From: Aliivibrio sp.
GTDB taxonomy: Bacteria > Pseudomonadota > Gammaproteobacteria > Enterobacterales > Vibrionaceae
Assembly: GCA_024206155.1 (NCBI GenBank)
Contig: JAAGZR010000043.1
Location: forward strand, 1 to 35,168
Direction: 5' to 3'
Length of the DNA stretch: 35,168 bases
Shown here piece after piece: positions 20,107-30,376 of this stretch; the first letter of the stretch is position 1; each line of letters opens with the position of its first letter. The notes beneath the pieces were generated by a model, which was not told where the DNA came from, did no database searches, and saw only the letters and a program-made list of their open reading frames with translations. A program made the position numbers and the translations under genes.

Positions 20107-20573
20107 TGGGGGTTAGTGTGAAACCAGCCGCACGTCGTAATGCACGTCAATTTGCGCTTCAAGCAATCTATTCATGGCAATTAAGCAAAGAAAATATTGC
20201 TGATATTGAAGAGCAGTTTTTAACTGCAGATAAGTATGATGAAGAAGAGCATCATGCAAAAGAGCCTAAGCTACAAGCCCCAGAGACAGATGTAGCGTAT
20301 TTCCGCGATCTCTTCTCAGGTGTTGCTCTTAACCACATTAAGTTAGACGGTAAAATGCGTCCATACTTATCTCGTCCACTTCAAGATCTTGACCAAATGG
20401 AACTTGCGTTATTGCGTATGTCTATTTACGAGATGATGAACCGTGATGACGTACCATACAAAGTTGTTATCAATGAAGCGATTGAGCTTGCAAAAGTATT
20501 CGCAGCAGAAGATAGCCACAAATTTGTAAACGGTGTATTAGATAAAGCGGCTCCGACTTTACGTAAAAAATAA
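20106..20573 (+). CDS. nusB: Transcription antitermination factor NusB
   Basis: [20 protein letters not shown]...; ATG overlaps the ribH stop by 1 bp. Confidence 0.96.
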   Translation: MGVSVKPAARRNARQFALQAIYSWQLSKENIADIEEQFLTADKYDEEEHHAKEPKLQAPETDVAYFRDLFSGVALNHIKLDGKMRPYLSRPLQDLDQMELALLRMSIYEMMNRDDVPYKVVINEAIELAKVFAAEDSHKFVNGVLDKAAPTLRKK

Positions 20574-20600
20574 GTTGGAAGTAGCATACTAATTAATTGT

Positions 20601-20633
20601 AAAGGTCAGCCTAGTTGCTGGCCTTTTTTATAA
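20601..20633 (+). terminator. Rho-independent terminator after nusB
   Basis: aaaggtcagc ctagtt gctggcctttttt. Confidence 0.75.
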
Positions 20634-20655
20634 CTAAAAACTGAATGCATAAACA

Positions 20656-21648
20656 ATGAGTAGTGAATTTAATTTAATAGATCGATTCTTTGTTCAAAAC
20701 AATGTTTCTAGAAGTGATGTTGACTTAGGTATTGGTGATGATTGCGCTTTGGTTTCAGTACCTGAAGGTTATCAAGTTGCGATTACAACAGATACCCTTG
20801 CGGCGGGAACGCATTTTTTAATCGATGCAGATCCTGTTAAGGTTGGATATAAAGCACTGGCTTCTAATTTAAGTGATTTGGCGGCAATGGGAGCAAAACC
20901 AACCTGGGTTTCTCTCGCATTAACGTTACCTAAGCCTGATGAGAAGTGGCTAGAAGGATTTTGCGAAGGTTTCTTTGGTTTAGCAAAACAACATAATCTT
21001 CAACTCATTGGTGGTGATACAACCAAAGGACCGTTAAGTATTACGATTACAGTGCAAGGTCTTGTACCAAGAGGAGAGGGGTTAACTCGTAAAGGTGCAA
21101 AGGTAGGAGATGATATTTATGTTACTGGATTTATAGGAGACAGTGCAGCTGGTCTTGAGATATTGCTCGATACAAAGAAGCAAATAAAAACACAACTAGA
21201 GCAAGAGCTAGAGCGTAGACATTATTATTCAGACCCCAAAGTCCAATTAGCACAAAAAATTCGTCATCTCTGTCACTCTGCATTAGATATTTCTGATGGG
21301 CTTATTTCAGATTTAGGTCATATACTTAAACAGTCAAATGTATCCGCTCAAATACAGGTTAATGCTTTACCAATTAGTAATGAGCTTATGGCATTTTATT
21401 CTCATGATATTGATAAGTGCTTGAAAACGGCGTTAGTAAGTGGAGAGGAGTATGAACTTTGTTTCACTGCACCAAAAGAGAATAGAGAAGCGATTAAACA
21501 AATATCTTTTCTCTTAAATAATGATGTTAGTATAATTGGTGAAATCACGAAAGGCTCATTTACCACTTTAGAGAATAATGTGAAATTACATAAAGATACC
21601 ACCTCATTAGATTGGGTTCTTTATGGCTACGATCATTTTAGGAATTAA
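20656..21648 (+). CDS. thiL: Thiamine-monophosphate kinase
   Basis: LIDRFFVQNN...GIGDDCALV...TTDTLAAGTHF...LIGGDTTKGPLSITITV. Confidence 0.96.
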   Translation: MSSEFNLIDRFFVQNNVSRSDVDLGIGDDCALVSVPEGYQVAITTDTLAAGTHFLIDADPVKVGYKALASNLSDLAAMGAKPTWVSLALTLPKPDEKWLEGFCEGFFGLAKQHNLQLIGGDTTKGPLSITITVQGLVPRGEGLTRKGAKVGDDIYVTGFIGDSAAGLEILLDTKKQIKTQLEQELERRHYYSDPKVQLAQKIRHLCHSALDISDGLISDLGHILKQSNVSAQIQVNALPISNELMAFYSHDIDKCLKTALVSGEEYELCFTAPKENREAIKQISFLLNNDVSIIGEITKGSFTTLENNVKLHKDTTSLDWVLYGYDHFRN

Positions 21649-21650
21649 TC

Positions 21651-22154
21651 ATGACAAATCCTTTAGCATTAATTAGTTTAAAAAATCCGTGGCATCTTCT
21701 GGCTACAGGGTTTGGTAGTGGTTTAGCGCCAGTGATCCCAGGAACCATGGGGACTCTAGCTGCAATCCCATTTTATCTATTGTTAGCACAACTTCCTTTT
21801 TCTCTATTTGTAGCCGCAGTTATTGTTTCTGCAGTAATAGGTATTAAAATTTGTGACATTACTTCATCAGATATGAAGGTGCACGATCACGGTTCAATTG
21901 TATGGGATGAATTCGTTGGTCTTTGGATAACGATGAGTATTGTTCCCTACTTAAATATATCGGTAACTGACTGGAAATGGTTACTAACAGGATTTATTTT
22001 ATTTCGATTTTTCGACATGGTAAAACCTTGGCCAATTGGATGGCTAGATAGCAAAGTTCATGGCGGCTTTGGCATCATGCTAGATGACATTGTCGCTGGA
22101 TTTATGGCTCTAATTAGCCTTTGGTTAATTGGTAAATATTCTGGTTGGTTATAA
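21651..22154 (+). CDS. pgpA: Phosphatidylglycerophosphatase A
   Basis: NPWHLLATGFGSGLAPVIPGTMGTLAAIP...HDHGSIVWDEFVGLWI...LDDIVAGFMA. Confidence 0.96.
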   Translation: MTNPLALISLKNPWHLLATGFGSGLAPVIPGTMGTLAAIPFYLLLAQLPFSLFVAAVIVSAVIGIKICDITSSDMKVHDHGSIVWDEFVGLWITMSIVPYLNISVTDWKWLLTGFILFRFFDMVKPWPIGWLDSKVHGGFGIMLDDIVAGFMALISLWLIGKYSGWL

Positions 22155-23282
22155 ATGGTTACATTTAAGGCAAAATATTGCTCATTATTACTCGTATTGG
22201 TTACTTTTTTAAGTTATTCCAAATCAGTATTTTCAGATCCTGTTTTGGTCGGTTACTGGGGGTATAATGAGTATTTAACAAAATACCCCAAAGAAAAAGC
22301 ACTCACATTGTCATTGGCTGATACCGTAAAAGGAACGCCCATTCCACTTTCTATTCAGCAAGATAAACCTATTAAAATTTCATTTATTTATCCTGGAGAG
22401 CAAGCTTCTGACTATTGGAATCGTAACTTAATCGCTTTTGAGGCTCGCTTACAAGCATTAAATATAGATTATGAATTAACGCCAGTATCAACCCGTTTGA
22501 ATGTAGACTTTAAAGAGCAGAGTCGCTCTTTATACAATGCGATTGAGCAAAAATCGGATTATCTTATTTTTACTCTTAATACGACTCGTCATCATAAATT
22601 TATTGAGCATGTATTACAGAACCCTGAAACTAAAATTATTTTACAAAATATTACAACACCAGTAAAAGCATGGCATGGTACTCAGCCATTTTTATATGCT
22701 GGTTTTGATCATGTTATAGGAACTCGTTTGTTGGCAAAATATTTTCAAACTAAGTTTCCTAATGGCGCTAAATATGCAATGTTATATTATTCTTATGGCT
22801 ATTTAAGTACTGCTAGAGGCGATGTATTTGTTCAAACAATGGATAATAATAAGTACACGTTAACGTCTTCATTTTATACTGATGCGACAGAAGAAAGTGC
22901 TTATAAGGCAACAAAAAATATAGTGAATGACAGCCCTGATATTGATTTTATTTATGCTTCTTCTACCGATATTGCTCTTGGCGCACTAGATGCCTTAGAT
23001 GAGAATACGAATATTCAACCACTGCTTAATGGTTGGGGTGGAGGCTCGCTCGAATTAATAGCTATCGAGCAGGGCAGACTTGATGCAACACTCATGAGAA
23101 TGAACGATGATATTGGCGTTGCCATGGCTGAAGCGATTAAATTAGATCTTGAAGGCAAACAAGTACCGACTTTATACTCTGGTGATTTTGAAATAGTTAC
23201 ATCAGAGACAAGCACAGAAGAGTTAGAGAAGCTAAAGCAGAGAGCTTTCCGTTATTCAGGTGTGGACTTCGATCATGAGTAA
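22155..23282 (+). CDS. luxP: Autoinducer-2 periplasmic binding protein LuxP
   Basis: Signal peptide; LuxP-like GYWGYNEYLTKYP, KISFIYPGEQASDYWNRNLIAFEARL, LLNGWGGGSLEL. Directly followed by a LuxQ-like kinase. Confidence 0.92.
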   Translation: MVTFKAKYCSLLLVLVTFLSYSKSVFSDPVLVGYWGYNEYLTKYPKEKALTLSLADTVKGTPIPLSIQQDKPIKISFIYPGEQASDYWNRNLIAFEARLQALNIDYELTPVSTRLNVDFKEQSRSLYNAIEQKSDYLIFTLNTTRHHKFIEHVLQNPETKIILQNITTPVKAWHGTQPFLYAGFDHVIGTRLLAKYFQTKFPNGAKYAMLYYSYGYLSTARGDVFVQTMDNNKYTLTSSFYTDATEESAYKATKNIVNDSPDIDFIYASSTDIALGALDALDENTNIQPLLNGWGGGSLELIAIEQGRLDATLMRMNDDIGVAMAEAIKLDLEGKQVPTLYSGDFEIVTSETSTEELEKLKQRAFRYSGVDFDHE

Positions 23283-25503
23283 AGAAAATGTTTTGAAAAA
23301 AGCATCGTTAGCTGATCTTATTTTTCGAGCTATTTTCGTTATATTTTCTATTTTAACGGTAGGTATAACAACTCATACCTACCAGCTTAGCATTAATACA
23401 ATTAATGAAGAGGTTAAGCGAAACTTACAACAAACCTCTAGTTTAGTAACTAATTTTTTTAATCATCGTTTAGCTATATTGCAAATCAGACAAGATACGG
23501 ATGCGGGTAGTTTAGGTTTACAAGATGGCGAAAATATAGACCGTATTCAAAGCCTTGAGCATTATTTCTCAGATATAGAAGCTAAATCTCCATACAATTC
23601 TCCAGACTTTCGATTTATTGAGGTCGATAATACGCTTTATTGGAATGATGGTAATAACTTATTTCTTGGCTTATATGATAAAGATCTTCAAGGTATAGTA
23701 GGGGAAAATATTCATATTAATACTTGGTATTATATGATGATTGATAAAAAATTATCTCAAACTTATATCTTAATAAGAAAAACACCGATTGTGGTTTCTT
23801 CTACTGGTAAGATAAGAGGATATTTATACAATGCGGTAATATTAAATAATAACATTTCTCTTGTTTATGATTTAAAAACGATAAGTAACAGTCAAGATGT
23901 GTTAATTATAAATAATGATGACATCATAGCCACAAGTATAAAAAAAGAAACAGAAGAATATAATAAGATTAAAAAAATAATTAATGAATCTGATTCTCTA
24001 TCACCAAATAAAAATATAAATTTGACAGATATAGATGTTAAATCATTAAATGGAAAGTTATCTATATTAACTTTGAAAAATAAAAAGAATATAGAAATAC
24101 TAGAGCAGCGATTCATTTACAGTGTTGTCCTTTCATTTTTTGTTCTTATCGCTATAGCTGTGTTAATTAGAGGTCTGTTTGAACATAAAATAGTATTAGC
24201 ACTGAATTCATTGCTAAAATATGCAGATGATGTATCGAAAAAAAATTCGGATACCCAATATCAAGGCAGTGGTATTCTTGAATTCGACAATATCGGACAT
24301 AAATTAGAAGAAACGTTTATTGAATTAATTAAAGCAAAGGAGGAAAGTTATAAAGCTCAAGCAACTGCTGAAAAATCTACACAAGTAAAATCAGATTTCT
24401 TAGCTCGAATGAGTCATGAGATACGTACGCCTTTAAATGGTATCCTTGGGATCTCTAGTTTATTAAAACAAAGCGATTTAACTGTCGAGCAAAGAAAACA
24501 AATAGCAATTCTTCACCAGGGTGGGGAACACCTTCTTGCTGTTTTAAATGATGTACTTGACTTTTCTCAAATAGAACAAGACAAACTTAATATATTGTGC
24601 GAACCATTTAAACTGAGTGATGTATTAGAAACAATTAATGCAATATATACCCCTCTTTGTGTAGATAAGGGAGTCGATTTTATTATTCATAATAAAATTG
24701 ATGAAAATGAATTAATCAATTCTGATCAGGTTAGAATAACTCAAATATTGTTCAACTTGTTAAGTAATGCCGTTAAGTTTACAGAATCTGGTAACGTTAA
24801 ATTAACGCTTTCTTTAAAAACAAAGAATGATCAAATTATCCTTTATATTGATGTGGCAGATACCGGTATAGGTATGGACCTAAAGGAACAATCGTTAATA
24901 TTTGAACCCTTTATTCAAGCAGAATCAACAGAAATAAGAAAGGTTGGTGGTAGCGGGCTAGGGTTGGCTATTGTTAAGCAATTATTAAATTTATTGAATG
25001 GGAAAATTAGCGTACAAAGTAAATTAGGTTATGGCTCTATATTCCAGGCTCAAGTCCCTGTTGCTGTTATTGATACAGTAAATGAAAGTATTGCGAACCA
25101 AGATAGTACTTACGAATCTTTATTGCCAACAGGTTTGAATGTACTTTTGATTGAAGATAACAAGTCTAATGCTTATATCGCCAAGGTTTATTGTCAAAAA
25201 TATGGTTTAAGTGTGGATTGGCAAAATTCTGCTCAAAATGGTATTAATCAACTCTTGAAGAGTTCGTTTGATATTATTCTTATGGATAACCAGATGCCAG
25301 GAATGAGTGGTATTGAGGCTACGAAATACATTCGGGATGTATTAAAATTGAATACACCTATTTATGCTTATACGGCCGATGTATTGAAAGAGTCTAATGA
25401 GGAGTTTTTAATGGCCGGAGCTAATTATGTAATTACGAAGCCAATAAAAGAAAAGTCTATTTTAGATGCTTTAGTTTTTTATAAACTTCAGCCTAGAAAT
25501 TAA
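23275..25503 (+). CDS. luxQ: Autoinducer-2 hybrid sensor kinase/phosphatase LuxQ
   Basis: LuxQ-type periplasmic region, HisKA SHEIRTPLNGILGIS, HATPase DTGIGM/GGSGLGLAI, receiver LLIEDNKSNAYIAKVY...ILMDNQMPGMSGIEAT. Start MSKENVL overlaps luxP by 8 bp. Confidence 0.92.
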   Translation: MSKENVLKKASLADLIFRAIFVIFSILTVGITTHTYQLSINTINEEVKRNLQQTSSLVTNFFNHRLAILQIRQDTDAGSLGLQDGENIDRIQSLEHYFSDIEAKSPYNSPDFRFIEVDNTLYWNDGNNLFLGLYDKDLQGIVGENIHINTWYYMMIDKKLSQTYILIRKTPIVVSSTGKIRGYLYNAVILNNNISLVYDLKTISNSQDVLIINNDDIIATSIKKETEEYNKIKKIINESDSLSPNKNINLTDIDVKSLNGKLSILTLKNKKNIEILEQRFIYSVVLSFFVLIAIAVLIRGLFEHKIVLALNSLLKYADDVSKKNSDTQYQGSGILEFDNIGHKLEETFIELIKAKEESYKAQATAEKSTQVKSDFLARMSHEIRTPLNGILGISSLLKQSDLTVEQRKQIAILHQGGEHLLAVLNDVLDFSQIEQDKLNILCEPFKLSDVLETINAIYTPLCVDKGVDFIIHNKIDENELINSDQVRITQILFNLLSNAVKFTESGNVKLTLSLKTKNDQIILYIDVADTGIGMDLKEQSLIFEPFIQAESTEIRKVGGSGLGLAIVKQLLNLLNGKISVQSKLGYGSIFQAQVPVAVIDTVNESIANQDSTYESLLPTGLNVLLIEDNKSNAYIAKVYCQKYGLSVDWQNSAQNGINQLLKSSFDIILMDNQMPGMSGIEATKYIRDVLKLNTPIYAYTADVLKESNEEFLMAGANYVITKPIKEKSILDALVFYKLQPRN

Positions 25504-25787
25504 CTGCGTTTAATTCGAACTACTTTCATGATTTCTATTTCAAAACCAGCTAAGATTTCTATACTTGGGTAATAAGTAAGGTTTACCTTTGCGCCCTTGA
25601 GCGATTGGTAGGGTTTTGTTCGATTGAATTTGAATGGAATATTACAGTTTTCAATCATAATAGTATGCTGTATCCAATTTCCAATATCACGCTGAGTATG
25701 AGATGTTACTTTTACATCGACACTGTGCGTAAGTTGCTGGTGTTTAATAAGCATTTTATCTATATCTGATTTCATTATATTGACCAT
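25500..25787 (-). CDS. Hypothetical protein (95 aa)
   Basis: Intact ORF convergent with luxQ; no family recognised. Confidence 0.6.
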   Translation of the reverse strand: MVNIMKSDIDKMLIKHQQLTHSVDVKVTSHTQRDIGNWIQHTIMIENCNIPFKFNRTKPYQSLKGAKVNLTYYPSIEILAGFEIEIMKVVRIKRS

Positions 25788-25851
25788 ATAATTAAGCGTA
25801 TGGAGATAATGAAAGATAAACGAATGATAGTCAATAACACAAGGAAATCTT

Positions 25852-26202
25852 ATGTCTAAGAAAGTATATTGTATTGCTCAGTTTTTGCCAAAAGAGGGTA
25901 AATTCGATGCATTATTTACGATACTGCAAAATTTAGAACCTAATACAATGCGTGAGGATGGCTGTTTGCAGTATACGGTTACTCGTCATTTACAGAGTCC
26001 ATTTGCAGAAGGTGAAAGCTTTCCTATTGCATTTAATGAGCTCTGGGCTGATAACGCAGCATTTGAGGCGCATTGTCAACGTGAAGAGATTAAGCAGTTT
26101 TTTGAGCAACAATGTATTGCAGAAGATGGTTTGGTAGATAAATGGAATGTGTGTATTTACACTGATGAGCCCACTAATTTTGACGCTCCAAAATTAGACT
26201 AA
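25852..26202 (+). CDS. Putative quinol monooxygenase / antibiotic biosynthesis monooxygenase (ABM) domain protein
   Basis: VYCIAQFLPKEGKFDALFTILQNLEPNTMREDGCLQYTVTRH...FNELWADNAAFEAHCQ, a typical dimeric alpha-beta barrel pattern. Confidence 0.82.
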   Translation: MSKKVYCIAQFLPKEGKFDALFTILQNLEPNTMREDGCLQYTVTRHLQSPFAEGESFPIAFNELWADNAAFEAHCQREEIKQFFEQQCIAEDGLVDKWNVCIYTDEPTNFDAPKLD

Positions 26203-26225
26203 ATTGTCGTTTACTAGATATAAAA

Positions 26226-26253
26226 AAATGCCACAGAGATGTGGCATTTCTTA
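26226..26253. terminator. Bidirectional terminator between the ABM gene and dxs
   Basis: aaatgccaca gaga tgtggcattt, perfect 10-bp stem between convergent genes. Confidence 0.85.
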
Positions 26254-26282
26254 TATTTCACTGAAAATTAGATAAGGATTAC

Positions 26283-28166
26283 TTAGAGATCCAGATAGCC
26301 TCTGATCTGTTTTTCAATACCTTGCGCGTCTAATCCAAGTTCGGTGTGCATTTCTTCTTGTGTACCTTGAGCAATAAACTCATCAGGCAAACCTAATTGT
26401 AGAACTGGTTTAATCAAGCGGTTCTTCATCAAGAACTCAATGACACCCGAACCTGCACCACCTGAAATTGCATTTTCTTCAATAGTAACTAAGATATCGT
26501 GACTCGTTACTAATTCGCATAGTAGAGCTTCATCGAGTGGTTTTGCAAAGCGCATGTCTGCAACAGTAGCGTCCAGTTTTTCAGCCGCCGCAAGGCTATT
26601 GTCTAAGAAAGTACCAAAGTTTAAAATAGCAACACGCTCTCCTTTTTTCGTGACTTTAGTTTCACGAAGTAGACGGCCTTTACCAATTTCTAGTGCTTGC
26701 ATTGTTTTATCAACATCAGCACCAGTTGCGCTGCCTCTTGGGTAACGAACTGCACTTGGTCCAGTATGTTTATGACCAGTGTATAGCATTTGACGGCATT
26801 CATTTTCATCGCTTGGTGTCATGATAACCATATTTGGAATACAGCGCATAAAGCTGATATCAAAAGCGCCTTGGTGAGTCTGACCGTCTGCGCCTACGAG
26901 ACCAGCACGGTCAATCGCAAACATCACGGGTAAATCCATGATCGCAACATCATGAATTAACTGATCATAACCACGTTGTAAAAACGTTGAGTAGATAGCA
27001 ACAATCGGATTGTAACCAGCAATTGCCATCCCACTGGCAAGTGTAACTGCATGTTGTTCTGCAATAGCGGCATCAAAATATTGGCTTGGGTATTCTTTAG
27101 AGAAGCGAACCATGCCAGAGCCTTCACGCATAGCAGGCGTGATGGCCATTAACTTATCGTCTTCTTTAGCCATATCGCAAAGGAAATCACCAAAGATGTT
27201 TGAGAATGTTGGTTTACCGCCAGACGATTTAGGTAATGAGCTGTCTTTTGGATCAAATTTTGGAACACCATGGTAGCTGATAGGATCTTTTTCAGCAGGC
27301 TCGTAGCCTTTTCCTTTCTTGGTCATGATGTGTAAGAACTGCGGTCCTTTTAAATTACGCATGTTCCTTAAGGTATGAACGAGTTCGTTGACATCATGCC
27401 CATCAACAGGACCAATGTAATTAAAACCCAGTTCTTCAAACATGGTGCCAGGTACAACCATGCCTTTTAAGTGTTCTTCAGTACGCTTTAATAACTCTTT
27501 AATTGTTGGCGTACCAGAAAGTACTTTTTTGCCACCTTCACGAATCGATGTATATAGACTTCCTGAAAGTACTCGTGCTAATTGGTTGTTTAAAGCACCT
27601 ACGTTTTCAGAAATTGACATCTCATTATCATTTAAGACAACTAACATATCTGGGTGAATATCACCTGCGTGGTTTAAGGCTTCAAATGCCATGCCTGCTG
27701 TGATTGCACCATCACCAATAACACTAACGACCTTACGGTTCTCTTGTTCTTTTTCAGCACAAATAGCTAAACCTAAGGCGGCACTAATTGAGGTAGATGA
27801 ATGCCCTACAGACAATACGTCGTATTCACTCTCACCACGCCATGGAAATGGGTGTAATCCGTCTTTTTGGCGAATAGTAGATAATTGTTCACGGCGACCC
27901 GTTAAGATTTTATGAGGATAAGCTTGGTGCCCGACATCCCAAATAAGCTGATCAAAAGGCGTGTTATATACGTAATGCAAAGCAACGGTTAACTCAACAA
28001 CGCCAAGACCAGACGCTAAATGTCCGCTCGTTTTACTTACTGAATTTAGTAGGTAAGTACGTAGTTCATCACATAAAGCAGGCAGGCTTTCTCTAGGTAA
28101 AGAGCGTAATTCATCTGGTGTATTTGCCAAAGCCAGAATCGGGTATTTTGAAATATCTAATGACAT
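26283..28166 (-). CDS. dxs: 1-deoxy-D-xylulose-5-phosphate synthase
   Basis: [45 protein letters not shown]...[20 protein letters not shown]. Confidence 0.98.
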   Translation of the reverse strand: MSLDISKYPILALANTPDELRSLPRESLPALCDELRTYLLNSVSKTSGHLASGLGVVELTVALHYVYNTPFDQLIWDVGHQAYPHKILTGRREQLSTIRQKDGLHPFPWRGESEYDVLSVGHSSTSISAALGLAICAEKEQENRKVVSVIGDGAITAGMAFEALNHAGDIHPDMLVVLNDNEMSISENVGALNNQLARVLSGSLYTSIREGGKKVLSGTPTIKELLKRTEEHLKGMVVPGTMFEELGFNYIGPVDGHDVNELVHTLRNMRNLKGPQFLHIMTKKGKGYEPAEKDPISYHGVPKFDPKDSSLPKSSGGKPTFSNIFGDFLCDMAKEDDKLMAITPAMREGSGMVRFSKEYPSQYFDAAIAEQHAVTLASGMAIAGYNPIVAIYSTFLQRGYDQLIHDVAIMDLPVMFAIDRAGLVGADGQTHQGAFDISFMRCIPNMVIMTPSDENECRQMLYTGHKHTGPSAVRYPRGSATGADVDKTMQALEIGKGRLLRETKVTKKGERVAILNFGTFLDNSLAAAEKLDATVADMRFAKPLDEALLCELVTSHDILVTIEENAISGGAGSGVIEFLMKNRLIKPVLQLGLPDEFIAQGTQEEMHTELGLDAQGIEKQIRGYLDL

Positions 28167-28186
28167 AATATTAGCGCTTATCTGTT

Positions 28187-29083
28187 TTAGTTTTTACGCT
28201 CAATGACGTATTGGGCGAACGCTTGCATTGCATCCGTGTTATAAGGGATATCATTCAATGCTTCAATTGCGGTTTGGTACAATTGCTCTGCTTTCTGTTG
28301 AGCGCCATCAAGGCCAAGTAAGGCAGGGTAAGTACTTTTCTCTAATTCTAGATCAGAACCTTGAGGTTTTCCGAGAGTTTCGGTATCGCTAGTAATATCT
28401 AGGATATCATCTTGAACTTGAAAAGCTAAACCGATAGCGTCGGCATAGGTTTCAAGTTGAGGGAGAATTGCTTTGCCCTTATCCCCAGCACATAATGCGC
28501 CAAGCTGAATGGCACTTTTTATTAATGCCCCCGTTTTATGGGCATGAATTTGCTCTAAAGAAGACAAGTCAACTTTCTTCCCTTCGGCCTTTAAATCAAG
28601 AGATTGACCCATACACATACCAGAAGATCCAGAGGCTTTTGCTAACACGCGGATCATATCAATTCGATAAGATTCGGCATCCGCTGTCAGTGAACCATTA
28701 GCTAGAATTTCAAACGCTAAGGTTTGTAAGGCATCACCGGCAAGAATAGCGGTAGCTTCATCAAACTTTATATGACAAGTAGCATGACCTCGGCGTAAAT
28801 CGTCATTATCCATTGCAGGTAAGTCATCATGAATTAAAGAGTATGAGTGTATACATTCAACCGCTGCCGCTGCTGCATCAGTGTGTTCTGTAGGTACACC
28901 TAACATTTTTGCCGTGATATAGACAAGATAAGGACGAGCGCGTTTACCTCCAAGAAGTAATGCGTATTTCATCGCTTCAGTCAAAGGTTGCTGTTGAATT
29001 TCAATTTTATCAAGCCATTGATGCAATTGTTCAATGTTACGATGTTGATAAATCGGTAATTGTTGTTTTAGTGAATCAATCAT
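28187..29083 (-). CDS. ispA: Farnesyl diphosphate synthase (geranyltranstransferase)
   Basis: [31 protein letters not shown] (FARM), FQVQDDILD (SARM). Start chosen as MIDSLKQ; the ORF track extends to 29095. Confidence 0.96.
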   Translation of the reverse strand: MIDSLKQQLPIYQHRNIEQLHQWLDKIEIQQQPLTEAMKYALLLGGKRARPYLVYITAKMLGVPTEHTDAAAAAVECIHSYSLIHDDLPAMDNDDLRRGHATCHIKFDEATAILAGDALQTLAFEILANGSLTADAESYRIDMIRVLAKASGSSGMCMGQSLDLKAEGKKVDLSSLEQIHAHKTGALIKSAIQLGALCAGDKGKAILPQLETYADAIGLAFQVQDDILDITSDTETLGKPQGSDLELEKSTYPALLGLDGAQQKAEQLYQTAIEALNDIPYNTDAMQAFAQYVIERKN

Positions 29084-29318
29084 CATTAGTATCAAAAGGG
29101 GTTAGTTCAGCATTATCATCTGCTTGAAGAAGAATATCGACACGTTGCTCAGCCTGAGTCAGCTTTTCTTGTCCCGCACGAGCTAGGGCAATGCCACGTT
29201 CAAATTTCTTCAGAGCATCTTCAAGAGGCAGATCGCCGCCCTCTAATTGGTTAACGACAGAATCCAGTTCTTCAATTGCCGCTTCAAACGATAAATTTTC
29301 AGGTTTTTTTACAGCCAT
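29076..29318 (-). CDS. xseB: Exodeoxyribonuclease VII small subunit
   Basis: MAVKKPENLSFEAAIEELDSVVNQLEGGDLPLEDALKKFERGIALA. Confidence 0.96.
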   Translation of the reverse strand: MAVKKPENLSFEAAIEELDSVVNQLEGGDLPLEDALKKFERGIALARAGQEKLTQAEQRVDILLQADDNAELTPFDTNDD

Positions 29319-29475
29319 AATGCTTCACTCTTAAAATGATCCAAGAAAGGTAACTCAGAGTAGGTAAAGGGTCAATTGAAGTGGTAAGAAAGTGATACAT
29401 TAAAGTAGAATTTACGCATTAGGGGTTAAATTTCAAACAATCCATTGGTGGTGTTGTCTTTTTTTATAAAAAAAT

Positions 29476-29502
29476 TAAACCATTGATACGTTCGGTCGAT
29501 AA
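29476..29502 (+). promoter_or_regulatory. Putative sigma28 (FliA) promoter of pomAB
   Basis: TAAA-N15-GTCGATAA, compared with consensus TAAA-N15-GCCGATAA; 94 bp upstream of the pomA start. Confidence 0.72.
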
Positions 29503-29596
29503 GAGATAAGCGGCAAAAAAATGGGTGATTTTTATGGCTTGTTTTTTGCTTAGCACATTATAAATAAACACAAGCAGCAAGATAGGGGAGCGCTCT

Positions 29597-30361
29597 GTGG
29601 ATTTAGCAACGTTAATAGGTTTAGTTGGTAGCTTTGCATTTATTATCATGGCAATGGTACTGGCCGGTGGCTTAGCCATTTTTATGGATACAACATCGGT
29701 ACTGATTGTAGTGGGTGGTTCTGTCTTCGTTGTATTGATGAAGTTTACCGTAGGCCAATTTTTTGGCGCAGGTAAAATTGCGGCAAAAGCATTCATGTTT
29801 AAAACGGACGAACCAGTTGATTTAATTGTGACGATCGTTGAAATGGCCGATGCTGCTCGTAAAGGCGGTTTCTTAGCATTAGAAGAAAAAGAGATCAGTA
29901 ATTCATTCATGCAAAAAGGCATCGACTTATTGGTTGATGGACACGATGCCGAAGTAGTTAAAGCAACATTACAAAAAGACATCGCGTTAACGAACGAACG
30001 CCATGAAAAAGGTGTTGGTGTATTTACCGCGTTTGGTGATGTAGCACCGGCAATGGGTATGATTGGTACGCTTATTGGTTTGGTGGGTATGTTATCAAAC
30101 ATGGATGACCCTAAATCGATTGGGCCAGCAATGGCCGTTGCACTTTTAACAACATTATATGGTTCTGTTATCTCAAATATGATCGCATTCCCTATTGCGC
30201 ATAAATTAGAATTACGTAAAGAACAAGAGAAATTAAATCGACGTTTGATCCTTGACGGTATTTTAGCTATTCAAGATGGTCAGAACCCTCGTGTTATTGA
30301 TAGTTACCTACGTAATTACTTAAACGAGAAGAAGCGTGTTGTTGATATTGGTGAAGAATAA
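29597..30361 (+). CDS. pomA: Sodium-driven flagellar motor stator protein PomA
   Basis: MDLATLIGLVGSFAFIIMAMVLAGGLAIFMDTTSVLIVVGGSVFVVLMKF...; GTG start. Confidence 0.95.
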   Translation: MDLATLIGLVGSFAFIIMAMVLAGGLAIFMDTTSVLIVVGGSVFVVLMKFTVGQFFGAGKIAAKAFMFKTDEPVDLIVTIVEMADAARKGGFLALEEKEISNSFMQKGIDLLVDGHDAEVVKATLQKDIALTNERHEKGVGVFTAFGDVAPAMGMIGTLIGLVGMLSNMDDPKSIGPAMAVALLTTLYGSVISNMIAFPIAHKLELRKEQEKLNRRLILDGILAIQDGQNPRVIDSYLRNYLNEKKRVVDIGEE

Positions 30362-30376
30362 AACTAGGAGCTAGCA

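Noticed and set aside
29464-30102. 212-aa minus-strand ORF
   Set aside because: Antisense to pomA, which is unmistakable. The composition (rich in Thr/Ser/Pro/Ile) is typical of an antisense artefact.
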